A stretch of 64,000 bases of DNA from Deltaproteobacteria bacterium (GTDB taxonomy: Bacteria > Desulfobacterota > Desulfuromonadia > Geobacterales > Geobacteraceae), in the NCBI GenBank assembly GCA_009668975.1, contig SBEG01000020.1, positions 16,591 to 80,590 of the forward strand, read 5' to 3'. The notes under the pieces are model-generated. The model saw nothing but the letters and a program-made list of their open reading frames with translations, had not been told where the DNA came from and searched no databases. Below, one piece after another: positions 7,427 to 17,563 of this stretch. Each line of letters starts with the position of its first letter. The first letter of the stretch is position 1. Position numbers and translations under genes: made by a program.

Positions 7427-9886
7427 ATGCCATTAGCTTTTTTGAAATCAGCAGTTTTTGGCAGCAAGGGCGGTTTAAGTATGCGAGAGCTGCATAAGCT
7501 CTCGCAGCGGGATAAGTTTTCCGACTACCTCCCCTGGGTTTCCTATGATGAGGAGACTCGCCTGTTTTACATGTCTGACGATACGTGCGGTTTCGCCTGG
7601 GAATGCAGTCCGCTGTTTTTTGCCAGCGAAACAACGGTAAATATCCTTGAAGGGATATTCCGGTCGAATCTCCCGGAAAAATCCGTACTGCAGTTCATCC
7701 TCTTTGCTGACCCCTGCATCGACGATATTTTGGAGGATTACTGCCGGCTTAAGGCTCGTCAGGACAGCATTGTTTCCCTTGTAAATGAGAATCTGCCTCG
7801 ATATTTCAAGGACGGCAAGTATGGCTTGAAAAATATGGGCAAAATACCCCTTCGTCGATTTCGACTCTTCTTTACCCTGAAGTTTCCGGAGAAAGAACTG
7901 GAAAGCGTCAACCTTCCCCATATCTGGACTACTCTCGGCGAGATTCTCAAAGGAGCATCACTTTTCCCGGAACCGATGGATGCATCGGCATTACTCGAGT
8001 GGGCTCGCTGCATTCTCAACGATAAAACGTCATTCAATAACTTTCGCTATGACGACAATATCCCGATTCGAAAACAAACAATTTTGGGGACAACCATCAA
8101 AAAAAGCAGCAACCGACTGGATTTTGGGAAAAGGATCTTCCGCTGCATGACACCGAAATCATTTCCTCCCGATGTCGATCCAACACAGATCAACAGGTTG
8201 TTTGGCGGAATTGATGGGATGAGTTCGGACGACAACCAGATGTCGCTGCCATTTATTTTTACTTTGAATGTTCTGATGGAAAACCAGAAAAGTCAAATAC
8301 ACCGAAAAACCAATCTGATACTTCGTCAGCAGGCGGTGGGTTCATTCGCTCCGTCCCTGATGCGAAAACGAGATGAGCACATGTGGGCCGCTGATGAACT
8401 GGAGAGGGGAACAAAATTTCTCAGAATCGTGCCAATTTTCTGGGTTTACGGTGACGATGAAACGCAAGTGAGCGAGGCTTTAATCCGTGCTCGCCGCATC
8501 TGGGATGGTGAAGGTTTTGTTATGCAGGAGGACGAAGGCATTCTTATTCCTCTCCTGCAATGGAGCCTGCCATTTGGTCTTTGTGATGTCGGGTCAAACG
8601 TGAATATGGTTGATCGTCACTACCTGGCACCCATTGATACAATCTCTACCTGCCTTCCTGTTCAAGGTGACTTTGCTGGATTTGGCAATCCAGTTGCGCT
8701 GTTTACCGGCCGAAAGGGTCAACTGTTTGGCCTCGATATCTACAGCAGTGGAGCGAATAATCATAACGCTTTCGTAGCTGCCGAATCAGGCGCCGGCAAG
8801 AGTTTCTTCATCAACTACATGATTTACAACTATTACTCTGTTGGCAATATGATCCGGATTATCGATATTGGCAGATCCTACGAGAAGGCCACCAAGCTTT
8901 TCAAAGCTCGCTACCTCGATTTTACCGAAGACTCCGACGTTAATCTGAACCCTTTCACCTCTATCGTGGATCCCGAATTTGACGTCCCCGTAATTGCTCC
9001 CATTGTCGCCCAGATGGTGTTTTCGGCTGGAGCATCCCAACCTACTGAGGTTGATATGAACCTCATTAAATTGGGGGTGAGGTGGGCCTACGAAAACGAA
9101 GGAAACGATGCGTGCATCGATACGGTGCACTATTACTTGTCGAATTTCGATCAGGTGCAGGGATCTGAAAGCCTGGAAATCCGGGAGTCAGCCAGAAAAC
9201 TCGCATTCAACCTCCACAATTTCACCTCAAAAGGTGTCTACGGAAGATTTTTTAACGGCAAATCGACGTTCAACATCGCCAGCGACGATTTTTGCGTACT
9301 GGAACTCGACCAGCTGAAACCTCGCCCCGACCTGTTCCGCGTTGTCACCATGCAGGTTGTCAATGCCGTTACTCAGGAACTTTACCTGTCAGACAGATCA
9401 AGAAAAAGGATGATTTTTTTCGACGAAGCCTACCAGTTTCTCGGAGAATCCGGCCATATCAAAGGGGTCATTGAGGAAGGATATCGCCGGGCTCGAAAAT
9501 ACGGCGGTTCGTTCTGGGTTATTACCCAGTCGATTCTCGACACCAAGTCGTTCGGTAGTGTCGGTGAAGTCATCCTCAACAACAGCGCATACAAATTCTA
9601 CATGGAATCACATGATTTCGAAAAGGCACGCGCTGAGAAACTGGTTGATTATGATGATTTTACGCTGAAAATTCTCAAATCCTTGAAAACCAAGAAACCA
9701 AACTACAGCGAAATCTTCATGGATACCCCTTTTGGCAAAGGTGTTGGAAGGTTGCTTGTTGATCCGTTCAGCTATTACGTATTCACGTCCTCTTCGGAAG
9801 AAGTCTCCGAAATTGAGGCAATGGTGGATGGTGGAGTACCGTATGAAGATGCTATTCGTGCAATGGTCACGAAATATCGTTCTTAG
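7427..9886 (+). CDS. traC: TraC, T4SS assembly ATPase (VirB4-like)
   Basis: TraC powers pilus assembly at the inner-membrane face. This 819-aa protein has the TraC_F N-terminal region, a Walker A (ESGAGKSFF) near residue 455 and a Walker B (RMIFFDEAYQF) near residue 664, followed by an arginine-rich RRARKYGG segment typical of VirB4 ATPases. The length matches the family (about 800-880). A GTG lies just before the ATG at 7427; GGAAAGG upstream suits the ATG. Its last 44 bases overlap the next gene, an unusually long overlap that implies coupled expression. Confidence 0.93.
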   Translation: MPLAFLKSAVFGSKGGLSMRELHKLSQRDKFSDYLPWVSYDEETRLFYMSDDTCGFAWECSPLFFASETTVNILEGIFRSNLPEKSVLQFILFADPCIDDILEDYCRLKARQDSIVSLVNENLPRYFKDGKYGLKNMGKIPLRRFRLFFTLKFPEKELESVNLPHIWTTLGEILKGASLFPEPMDASALLEWARCILNDKTSFNNFRYDDNIPIRKQTILGTTIKKSSNRLDFGKRIFRCMTPKSFPPDVDPTQINRLFGGIDGMSSDDNQMSLPFIFTLNVLMENQKSQIHRKTNLILRQQAVGSFAPSLMRKRDEHMWAADELERGTKFLRIVPIFWVYGDDETQVSEALIRARRIWDGEGFVMQEDEGILIPLLQWSLPFGLCDVGSNVNMVDRHYLAPIDTISTCLPVQGDFAGFGNPVALFTGRKGQLFGLDIYSSGANNHNAFVAAESGAGKSFFINYMIYNYYSVGNMIRIIDIGRSYEKATKLFKARYLDFTEDSDVNLNPFTSIVDPEFDVPVIAPIVAQMVFSAGASQPTEVDMNLIKLGVRWAYENEGNDACIDTVHYYLSNFDQVQGSESLEIRESARKLAFNLHNFTSKGVYGRFFNGKSTFNIASDDFCVLELDQLKPRPDLFRVVTMQVVNAVTQELYLSDRSRKRMIFFDEAYQFLGESGHIKGVIEEGYRRARKYGGSFWVITQSILDTKSFGSVGEVILNNSAYKFYMESHDFEKARAEKLVDYDDFTLKILKSLKTKKPNYSEIFMDTPFGKGVGRLLVDPFSYYVFTSSSEEVSEIEAMVDGGVPYEDAIRAMVTKYRS

Positions 9887-11840
9887 TCTGCTGGCTATAG
9901 GAATAAGTTGTCCTGGCATTTCGGGGCCGATTGAAGATGCCAAGAACGCTGGTTTCACATCGGGGAACACGGTGCAGAGTCTTTTCGGCGAAAAGGAAAG
10001 CCTCAACACCAATCTGTCGGTGCCGATGACTGACAATACTTCCCAGATGAAGACCATTGACGGAAGCACTTCTTTTTCAGCAAACCTTACCAGCCCTTCC
10101 TCTGCATCCTTCTTGAAAATTCTTATGCAGCCCTCTGCCTCTGGTGACCTTCAGGTGGTGAACGTGAGCCAGGATCTCAATATGGATGGCAGTATTGATA
10201 ATGTCTATACCGTTCCTCGACTGGTATCCGGAGTATGCGCAAACGGCTATTACTCTTGTACCGCCGGGACCTGGAGTAATTGCCAGCCGTATAAATGGAT
10301 TTCCGATAGCAATGGCAAGGTCTCCGATGCTACGGCAGCGATTACTGAGCTTGGCGGATGCTACTGCATCAACTCCTCCTGCGGCTCCCAGTTGGTATGG
10401 GACAACTCCGCTCTCGTGCTCAAGGACCTGGGCGGAGGTGCCGTTTCCGCCATCCAGTGGGCGAATATAGGATTTACTGTCACCAATGTATCGCTGACTC
10501 CCGTTACAATCGACTATTATGGCCGTCTTGTCGCCAGCGCCGCTGTTGGAGATGCCATGCAGGTTCAGACCTTGCCTCCCCCGGTGAATGCCCAAACGTA
10601 CTATGCGAACCCGGGAGCCATGTCCAGTTCGCTAGGAGGCATCATCGCGACTCAGAGCGGTGACCCGAACAGCATCTACTACAACATGCTCAACTCTTCG
10701 GTAGTGAACCAGGCCAGTGGTGAACAGAAGTCATGCACCATCATCCGGACCGGAGGGCTGGATTCGGCCAGCACTACGTTCAGCAATTCAGGCACCAAAA
10801 GCATGTGCACCGACCATTTTATTAAGATCCAGATCTGGAAAGAGGATGACACGACGTACAAGCTGCAAGCGCTCGACACGGGTCCTGGCGGCGATCCGTA
10901 CCGTAATTGCGGAGTAGGAGCTGTTGACAGCAACGGTTGGTATACGATCGGCACAGTAAGTCTTCCGCCAGCATCAGCGACTGCCCAGGGGAAACTGACG
11001 ACAGGATCCTTTACTTTACCAACCATGACAGGGGGTGGGTGCTCCGGTGGATCTGGTTTTGTGGACGGCATCCTTAATGGTTTCGACCTGCCGGTCAATA
11101 CGACGGTTTCCTGTCCAGACTCCGGGGCACAGACTGTTACCTTTGATTGGAGCTACTTTTTCGAATACAAACTCGACACGTACGTCGAGAACGTGAATGA
11201 CCAGTGCCAGGCACTGGAGTCAGATCCCACCTGCACTTTGAAAGACGAGACAGTTGACGACGTGCAAATTTACCTGAACTACAACAGCACTGGGCTCAGC
11301 CAGATTCCGTCATGTCATGACCTTGTTGGTGCGGCTGGTCCGATGCAGATATGTAGGCCCTGGTGGTCAAAAAAGCGCACCTACATCTGCGAAACCGATG
11401 CACTGGATTTCTCCGACCTCAAGACACGCTATGGCGCAGTTGTTAGCGGAGTATCACAGTCCGGGAGTACGCTCAGCTATGCTGATCAAGTAAAAGATTT
11501 GAATGGGAACTGGTCTGCAGGTGGCGGGTCCATACTGATGCCGGCAGCGGATGCTGCCGCTACCTGTGAGCTCTCGTGCCGGACCCGTGTTGCCCATGAG
11601 GATAATGAGGTCACCACAACCGGCATAGTCTCGGATATGCGTTTAGACCCCGCCAATTCAGCCGATTATCTCTACAAGTTATGTGTAAACGGAGTATGCC
11701 CCATCGGGGCAGGGGAAGTTATCGTCGATGACTGTCAATGTTTGTCTGGTTTCCAGGAGGCAGCGCTTGCTATTCAGTCGCTACGCATGGCGGGCAAGGA
11801 TACGATCTGTACGAGTGGTGTTAGGAAGCCTGTTCAATAA
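9843..11840 (+). CDS. Cys-rich exported TraN-like protein
   Basis: This 665-aa protein starts at ATG 9843, preceded by GGAG at 9833; earlier in-frame starts lie deep inside traC. It has a signal peptide (about residues 1-26) and many Cys residues in clusters such as YYSCTAGTWSNC and GGCYCINSSC. A segment CRPWWSKKRTYIC resembles the Trp/Arg/Tyr-Cys motif seen in TraN proteins. It probably sits at the outer membrane and depends on the DsbC-like enzyme. It resembles the N-terminal half of TraN, while the next gene carries the TraN C-terminal half. I infer a role in mating-pair stabilisation but cannot prove it. Confidence 0.55.
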   Translation: MKMLFVQWSRNIVLSLLAIGISCPGISGPIEDAKNAGFTSGNTVQSLFGEKESLNTNLSVPMTDNTSQMKTIDGSTSFSANLTSPSSASFLKILMQPSASGDLQVVNVSQDLNMDGSIDNVYTVPRLVSGVCANGYYSCTAGTWSNCQPYKWISDSNGKVSDATAAITELGGCYCINSSCGSQLVWDNSALVLKDLGGGAVSAIQWANIGFTVTNVSLTPVTIDYYGRLVASAAVGDAMQVQTLPPPVNAQTYYANPGAMSSSLGGIIATQSGDPNSIYYNMLNSSVVNQASGEQKSCTIIRTGGLDSASTTFSNSGTKSMCTDHFIKIQIWKEDDTTYKLQALDTGPGGDPYRNCGVGAVDSNGWYTIGTVSLPPASATAQGKLTTGSFTLPTMTGGGCSGGSGFVDGILNGFDLPVNTTVSCPDSGAQTVTFDWSYFFEYKLDTYVENVNDQCQALESDPTCTLKDETVDDVQIYLNYNSTGLSQIPSCHDLVGAAGPMQICRPWWSKKRTYICETDALDFSDLKTRYGAVVSGVSQSGSTLSYADQVKDLNGNWSAGGGSILMPAADAAATCELSCRTRVAHEDNEVTTTGIVSDMRLDPANSADYLYKLCVNGVCPIGAGEVIVDDCQCLSGFQEAALAIQSLRMAGKDTICTSGVRKPVQ

Positions 11841-11849
11841 GGATACGGG

Positions 11850-14800
11850 ATGCTCTATCGAATTTTGTTTACATGTATCTACTCTGTTTTGTTCCTCGGG
11901 CTTTCGGGCATTACCGGGGTCGTTAATGCCGCTACCAGCTGCCACGAGCTCATTGCACCAGGTGCGAGCGCATACAAATATTCGGACAGTCTGGTCCATT
12001 TTGTGTTTTACGGCGGAAAGACCTACGCCATTTCCAAGTCGGCCGTCACCGGGAATACTACCGGCCCGCATGCGTACTTCGCCTTCAGCGCGAATATCGA
12101 CCAACAGTACAAAGTGACTGGTGTAGACACCGCTTCGCTGCGGAAACTTCTCAGCCTGGGAAAATTTGGCGACGCAGCACCTGTGACTATTCCTGATGAA
12201 GAAACGATGCAGTGGTTACTTTCTCAGTATAGGCAGTTCCTGGGCCAAGCAGGTTCCTCTCAAATATCTTATGTCAACGCTTGGAAGGAGTTCGGCGCAA
12301 ACAGTCCCTTCACTTTGATTACAGGTAACCCCCTCGGGTATTCCAATTGGCCGGGAGGTATGAGTCCGCCTGTCGAAACAATTTCAGAGCCTCAAGCAGT
12401 GTCAATGGGTGCAGATGGTGTCTGGCTCAATGGTACGACGGATCAGATTCTTACACAAATCGTTGAGTTTAATAGCAAACTGGACTGTGCAGTTGATCTC
12501 TCGACAATTCCAACTATTCCAGATCCTGATCCGGACCCACCCCCGTCGACAACCGATATTTGTGTCGCTGATCTTAACGGCAACGGGGATATTGAGGCAA
12601 ACGAGACGACTCAGTGCGTTTCAACCCCTCAAGGCATGTTGTGTCCGATTGGAGCGGTCTCTTGCCAGGGTAGTGGCACCGATCCTGTCTGTCCGGCTGG
12701 TTCCGTTCTCGACCCCATAAGGGATATGTGCCAGGCCGACCCAACAGCCAATTGCGGGGCAGGGTATACCTATGATGCTGCCCTGGATCTCTGTGTCACC
12801 CCTGTCCAATGTCCGGAAGGCGGTACTTTTTCGGCGCTGAACAATCGTTGCGAGAAGCTTGTGACCAACGAATGTCCTGCTACGTACACCTATGATTCGA
12901 TGAAGGACGTCTGCTGGAAAGCAGTCGAATGTCCGGGCGGATCCTTTGTCGCTGGAAATGACAGATGCGAGGCGCCGGTTGGGAATGGGTGTTCAGATCC
13001 ATCTTACACTTTCAACGCGGCTCTGGACCGCTGCGAGAAAGACCCAATCTGTGCCCTGGGGACATACAATAACACTTATGACAGATGCCTCCTCAATTTC
13101 ACGGTGGGATGCCCGTCTGGTTATACCTATAACACCTCTAGTAAGCGCTGTGAAAGAACTCCTCTCTGCAGCCAGGGTACTTTTAACCCGTTGACGAATA
13201 ACTGTGAGTGGACGACGCAGAGTTCGTATCCGGCGACGGGGACGACAACAGGTGGGGTTAATTTCACAGTCCCTATTTATTTAGACGGAAGCATCAGCGC
13301 GAGCACCTGTTATACAAATGGGAAGATGGGTTCAGCTGGGTGCGGCGGAATTTATGGTTATATGGCTGCAAGCAGTTTTCCTGATTCTGTTGCAATTTAT
13401 AAAACAGGCGGCATGGTTAGTACCTCATGTTACCCTGATGGGAATTTTGGAGTAAGTGGATGTGGTGGGGTAGCCGGTTACATTTCATCAAGTGAATTCT
13501 TAAATTCAGGTCCTGTTTATAGACATGGGGCCATGTTTGGTTCCTCTTGTATTCTAAATACCTATATTGCAGGAGTTGGCCAACAGGGATGCGGACCAGT
13601 AATCGGTTTCGTTGCTGCTACTCCTGGTGTCCATGGCGGGACGACTACCTATTCCTGCAATCCAGGTGACACACTTGTCGGCACGTCCTGCTACCACGAC
13701 ACACTCAACCAGATTAGTCCTACCTGTCCCAGCGGCACGCTGGATTTCGCAGCTCACCTTTGCTTCGCTTCATATACGCCTGAATGCCCAGTTGGGATGA
13801 CGTTCGACAGTGCGATTCAATTTTGTTATCAAACGCCTGAATGCCTGAATGGAGCGTTGGATATCGTACAAGACCGTTGTTACCAAGTTAAATCGGGTAC
13901 CTGTACCTCTCCGTGGACCCTCGATGGGGCCAGCAATATCTGCTTTTCACCTCCCGTTTGTTTGAGCGGTTCCTATAACGCCCAAACGGATCAATGCCAA
14001 GCCACAGTAACCAACGATTGTGGCTCGTACACCTGGAGTGCCATCGACAACAAGTGCATTCTGGGGGTTACCTGCCCGAGTGATCTGACGTACTCACTGA
14101 ATTCGACGGTGGCTTTTTCTGAGGCATTGGATGCTTGCGCATCCGAGACAGAACATGGCTGCCCGGTTGAGACCAGTTACAACGGGCAACCGGTCATGAA
14201 ATGTGAAGCAGTGCCGGTTTGTGCACAAGGGTCATACGATCCAGTAATGGACAAATGTTATGCGGGTGACAGCTGTCCAGCGGATCCGCAATTAACCTGC
14301 ATGGATTATCAAGGAAGTGCCCAGTGCTCTCCCAACAGATGCTTTAACCCTGATGACGTCAGCGATGCAGAAGAAGAAACAATGGACGAAACAATGTTGC
14401 AGGATGATGCCCGGAATCCAGATGGCACATGTGGCGGGCAGATTCTTGTTTTTAACGGGAAAGCGTCCCGGTGCCGGCCGCCAGGTCTCAAGGTGGGCAT
14501 GATTAATAACTGCTGTGAGAGTGATACGGTGATGACGGAAGACACCGGGAACACGATTACGAATTCGGTGCAGGCAATCAGGATGGCGTACCAGATTGGT
14601 CAGGTTGCTTACTATACGTATATGGCGTCTATGGGAACGGCTACAGTTGGAACTATGACAGCTGCAGGAACTGTAACTGTTGCCATGGGTGCAACAACAA
14701 CAACTTTGAGTGGTGCCGTTGCTTCCGGGGTAGCGTCCGGTGCTGCTGCAGCAACTGGTGGTGCAACAACTGCCGGGGCAATGACTGCCAGTATGCAGGC

Positions 14801-15272
14801 TTATGTTGGTGCACTTTTAAACCCTGCCACTATTGCAGTTGCAATTGTAATAATGGTTGTGATGAAGGTGCTTTTTGGAAGCGGTTGTGATCAAGGCGAT
14901 ATACAAACCGGTATGCAGTCCAAAGCCAAGCAATGCCACTATTTGGGTGATTATTGCCAGACCAAGTGGTTTGGGAGCTGTGTCCAGAAGGCAAAGGGCT
15001 TTTGTTGCTTTAATTCTGTCATGGCAAGGATCATCCATGAGCAGGGGCGGCCACAATTGACATCCTTTGGCGCCAGCGGTGGGTGGGGCACGCCAGAAAG
15101 TCCAGAATGCAGAGGCTTTACTCCGGCTGAGTTTGAGGCCTTGGATTTTGCGAGAATCGATCTGTCTGAGTATTACCAGGAAATTCAAGATGGGCTTACG
15201 ACGAAGCTCGACAATGCAGAGGAAAAAATCAATACCACTATCCAGAACCGCCTCGACCAGATGTCGCAGTGA
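11850..15272 (+). CDS. traN: TraN, mating-pair stabilisation outer-membrane protein
   Basis: TraN is a Cys-rich outer-membrane adhesin that recognises recipient cells. This 1140-aa protein is large for the family (F TraN is about 600). A signal peptide ends near residue 28. Residues about 270-460 and 590-830 hold tandem modules of about 40 aa with the pattern C-P-x-G-x-Y-x(5-8)-D-x-C. Between them (about 475-590) are three tandem repeats of about 40 aa of a different kind. The C-terminal 180 residues carry the diagnostic TraN block: NNCCES, GFCCFNSVMARIIHEQGRPQL, ECRGFTPAEFEALDF. A Gly/Ala/Thr-rich stretch and a hydrophobic segment precede it. Confidence 0.9.
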   Translation: MLYRILFTCIYSVLFLGLSGITGVVNAATSCHELIAPGASAYKYSDSLVHFVFYGGKTYAISKSAVTGNTTGPHAYFAFSANIDQQYKVTGVDTASLRKLLSLGKFGDAAPVTIPDEETMQWLLSQYRQFLGQAGSSQISYVNAWKEFGANSPFTLITGNPLGYSNWPGGMSPPVETISEPQAVSMGADGVWLNGTTDQILTQIVEFNSKLDCAVDLSTIPTIPDPDPDPPPSTTDICVADLNGNGDIEANETTQCVSTPQGMLCPIGAVSCQGSGTDPVCPAGSVLDPIRDMCQADPTANCGAGYTYDAALDLCVTPVQCPEGGTFSALNNRCEKLVTNECPATYTYDSMKDVCWKAVECPGGSFVAGNDRCEAPVGNGCSDPSYTFNAALDRCEKDPICALGTYNNTYDRCLLNFTVGCPSGYTYNTSSKRCERTPLCSQGTFNPLTNNCEWTTQSSYPATGTTTGGVNFTVPIYLDGSISASTCYTNGKMGSAGCGGIYGYMAASSFPDSVAIYKTGGMVSTSCYPDGNFGVSGCGGVAGYISSSEFLNSGPVYRHGAMFGSSCILNTYIAGVGQQGCGPVIGFVAATPGVHGGTTTYSCNPGDTLVGTSCYHDTLNQISPTCPSGTLDFAAHLCFASYTPECPVGMTFDSAIQFCYQTPECLNGALDIVQDRCYQVKSGTCTSPWTLDGASNICFSPPVCLSGSYNAQTDQCQATVTNDCGSYTWSAIDNKCILGVTCPSDLTYSLNSTVAFSEALDACASETEHGCPVETSYNGQPVMKCEAVPVCAQGSYDPVMDKCYAGDSCPADPQLTCMDYQGSAQCSPNRCFNPDDVSDAEEETMDETMLQDDARNPDGTCGGQILVFNGKASRCRPPGLKVGMINNCCESDTVMTEDTGNTITNSVQAIRMAYQIGQVAYYTYMASMGTATVGTMTAAGTVTVAMGATTTTLSGAVASGVASGAAAATGGATTAGAMTASMQAYVGALLNPATIAVAIVIMVVMKVLFGSGCDQGDIQTGMQSKAKQCHYLGDYCQTKWFGSCVQKAKGFCCFNSVMARIIHEQGRPQLTSFGASGGWGTPESPECRGFTPAEFEALDFARIDLSEYYQEIQDGLTTKLDNAEEKINTTIQNRLDQMSQ

Positions 15273-15311
15273 GGAAAGCAGGCAACATATTTTTTTCAAG
15301 GAGACAGACTT

Positions 15312-15935
15312 ATGAAGAAGAAAATCTACTCGATGTTAGTTTTGGCTGCAATCTCATGCTCTTTCGGGTGTGCCGGGCAGAATACCGCCGCCGGCAATGT
15401 GGCTACCGGTGCTGCTATTAACGCTGCTGCCGGTGTGCCTGGAGCTGGCGTAGTGGGGCTTATTGCCATGGCTGCTGACATAATTTCACAGTCTGGTCAT
15501 CCGGAAGTCGGGAAAATGTCGCCAGAACTTACGAAGCATCTTTCGCAAGCTCCGGCCTGCAGTGCGTTTCGTATAGATGGAAAAGTCGTGACACGATGCA
15601 TATCTCGTAAAAAAGAAGACGGGAGTCTCATCACGAAAGATAACGCTCCTAAAAGATCTGTGGAATACGCTGAAGCCTACATCTTGGTTGTCGGACAATT
15701 TTGCGATGGAATCTTTGGTGATACCCCCGAAATGCAGGCTAAAAACCTTGCTGCCTGGAAAGAGGGTAAAACTGTCGTCGCTGAATACCACGGGCCAAAC
15801 AATGCGAACCTCGTATTTGTTTCTATTGGCAGAGAGCCGGCGGAAGTAATGCTTAGCGAGGAATGGGTAGCCAGAAACGCCGGTACCCCTGCGGCCATAG
15901 AGGGTGCGAAAGAGCCGGTGAATGGAAAAATCTGA
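15312..15935 (+). CDS. lipoprotein of the transfer cluster, unknown role
   Basis: This 207-aa protein has a lipoprotein signal with a lipobox SFGC near residue 20, followed by an Ala/Gly-rich stretch that may form a short hydrophobic hairpin (about residues 28-55). The remaining 140 residues are soluble and hold three further Cys residues. I do not recognise the family. It follows traN with an AAGGAGA site and overlaps traW by 14 bases. Position among exported T4SS parts suggests an outer-membrane or periplasmic accessory of pilus assembly. Confidence 0.7.
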   Translation: MKKKIYSMLVLAAISCSFGCAGQNTAAGNVATGAAINAAAGVPGAGVVGLIAMAADIISQSGHPEVGKMSPELTKHLSQAPACSAFRIDGKVVTRCISRKKEDGSLITKDNAPKRSVEYAEAYILVVGQFCDGIFGDTPEMQAKNLAAWKEGKTVVAEYHGPNNANLVFVSIGREPAEVMLSEEWVARNAGTPAAIEGAKEPVNGKI

Positions 15936-16548
15936 CTTTATTATAGTAGCTTTTCTGCTTTTGTCTGCCTCCCAGGTGTTTGCCAAGGACTTGGGAACCG
16001 TCGGCAGGACGTATCAGATTGCCGAAGTGGATGCTCTCCGCGAACTTGAGGATCGAGCTCGGCGGATTGACACAAAAAAGATGCTTGCGCAGGCCCGACC
16101 TGAGAAATATCGCCCTGTAAATCTTAAGTACCTTCCGCGGGCAAGCAAAGCCAGAAGCTACTTGGTCGACATGACTTATGTGCTTGAAGTGGACATTCCG
16201 GATGGCAAGGGGGGAATACTCTACCCCCGGGGATATACTTTCAATCCCCTGAGCTATATCCCGTTCAGAAAGACACTGGTAGTAATTGACGGGAGTGATC
16301 GGCAACAGGTCGCATGGTTTGCCGCATCACGGTTCAATTCGGACCCGGCGGTCACTTTACTTCTGACAGATGGGTTCTCCGTCGACATTCAAAAGCGAGT
16401 TCGACGGCCAGCATTCTATGCAACAGAACCCGTTGTAAGCCGCTTCAGATTGGCAGCGGTCCCTTCCATTATTCGCGTGAAGGGAATGAATATGGAAGTG
16501 GAGGAAATTGTGATTCCACTTCTCAAACACAACGCCCGAGGGGGTTAG
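15922..16548 (+). CDS. traW: TraW, F-pilus assembly protein
   Basis: TraW is a periplasmic protein needed for F-pilus assembly, acting with TraU and TrbC. This 208-aa protein has a signal peptide ending near VFAKD. Family marks are LGTVGRTYQIAEVDAL after the cleavage site, GGILYPRGYTFNPL in the centre, LVVIDGSDRQQVAW following it, and FRLAAVPSIIRV near the C-terminus. The last resembles the cis-Pro loop of a thioredoxin-like fold, as in TrbC. Length is typical (F TraW about 210). It overlaps the upstream lipoprotein gene by 14 bases. Confidence 0.93.
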   Translation: MEKSDFIIVAFLLLSASQVFAKDLGTVGRTYQIAEVDALRELEDRARRIDTKKMLAQARPEKYRPVNLKYLPRASKARSYLVDMTYVLEVDIPDGKGGILYPRGYTFNPLSYIPFRKTLVVIDGSDRQQVAWFAASRFNSDPAVTLLLTDGFSVDIQKRVRRPAFYATEPVVSRFRLAAVPSIIRVKGMNMEVEEIVIPLLKHNARGG

Positions 16549-16549
16549 T

Positions 16550-17563
16550 TTGCGGCACTTTGCATTCGCTATCTCTTTTTCTCTCGTCCTCAATGTCATG
16601 TGGTCTGGTATTGCCCATTCAGTTTGCACCGGAACCTTCATTAACCCAATTTCCGATGTCTGCTGGAGGTGCATGTTTCCCATGAAGGTTGGCAGTGTTT
16701 CCTATGGGGATGCTGAAAGTACCGGTTCTGCGGATGAGGCAGCAACGCCTGTCTGTGCCTGCGTCAGCGGCACAAGCGTTGTTATTGGGCTGTCCGTTTC
16801 GTTCTGGGAACATGCCCGTTTGATTGAAACGGTGAAGGATCCGTATTGCTTTCCGACCCTCGGCACTGGGATGACGAATCCACAACAGGGCCTTCTTGCG
16901 GGAGAAGGCAAGGGGATGGGTGCTGGTGGTGATACGGAGCAGTCGTTTCAGCAGGTGCATTATTACACATTTCCAGTGTGGCAGTTGTTGCAGCTCTTCA
17001 TGGATTTTCCTTGTGTGGACCAGGGGGGCTTCGATCTCGCGTATATGACGGAGGTCGATGCCATGTGGAATGATGATTCTTTGGCGTTTCTGATCAACCC
17101 CGAAGCCTTGCTGTTTGCCAACCCGGTTACCCAGCTGTCTTGTATCACTGATTCTGTCTCGTCTTCAATGGGCTATCCGCTCGATCCCCTGTTTTGGTGC
17201 TTCGGTTCCTGGGGATCTCCCTATCCGTTGTCCGGGAGTGTAGCGGACAGTAATAGCTTGAGCGTCAATGCCAACCTGGCGTCGAGGATGATCTTCAAGT
17301 TAGGCAGGGAGACAGCTCTCTGGGACACAGCGATCGATCAATGTGCGTCCGGGGTTATTTCGCCAATCATGATCAAAAGTCATTACCGCCTGCAGATTGC
17401 ACGTCCGGTACGGGGTAGCCAGTGTATAGCGATCGGACAGGCTTCGTCTTTATGGGGCAGTTTAAAGAATCCGCCGCGAGGCGCCGGCTCAAATTCACCG
17501 GATAACTTTCTCTGGGTCTTGGCAAGGAAAAGAAAATGCTGCGTAGGATACAACTTTCTCTGA
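16550..17563 (+). CDS. traU: TraU, conjugative pilus/DNA transfer protein
   Basis: TraU is a Cys-rich periplasmic protein of F-type systems needed mainly for DNA transfer. This 337-aa protein has a signal peptide (about residues 1-24), then CTGTFINPISDVCWRCMFPM, the classical TraU opening. Later PYCFPTLG, PEALLFANPVTQLSC and FWCFGSWGSPYPLSG are also typical. Cys residues are numerous, matching DsbC dependence. It most likely uses the TTG at 16550, two bases after the traW stop, with GAGGGGG upstream. The 3' end overlaps trbC by 28 bases. Confidence 0.93.
   Translation: MRHFAFAISFSLVLNVMWSGIAHSVCTGTFINPISDVCWRCMFPMKVGSVSYGDAESTGSADEAATPVCACVSGTSVVIGLSVSFWEHARLIETVKDPYCFPTLGTGMTNPQQGLLAGEGKGMGAGGDTEQSFQQVHYYTFPVWQLLQLFMDFPCVDQGGFDLAYMTEVDAMWNDDSLAFLINPEALLFANPVTQLSCITDSVSSSMGYPLDPLFWCFGSWGSPYPLSGSVADSNSLSVNANLASRMIFKLGRETALWDTAIDQCASGVISPIMIKSHYRLQIARPVRGSQCIAIGQASSLWGSLKNPPRGAGSNSPDNFLWVLARKRKCCVGYNFL

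Noticed and set aside
10077..10595. Open frame on the - strand inside the TraN-like gene
   Set aside because: It lies fully opposite a gene with a signal peptide and Cys motifs; it has no ribosome site and no recognisable domain.
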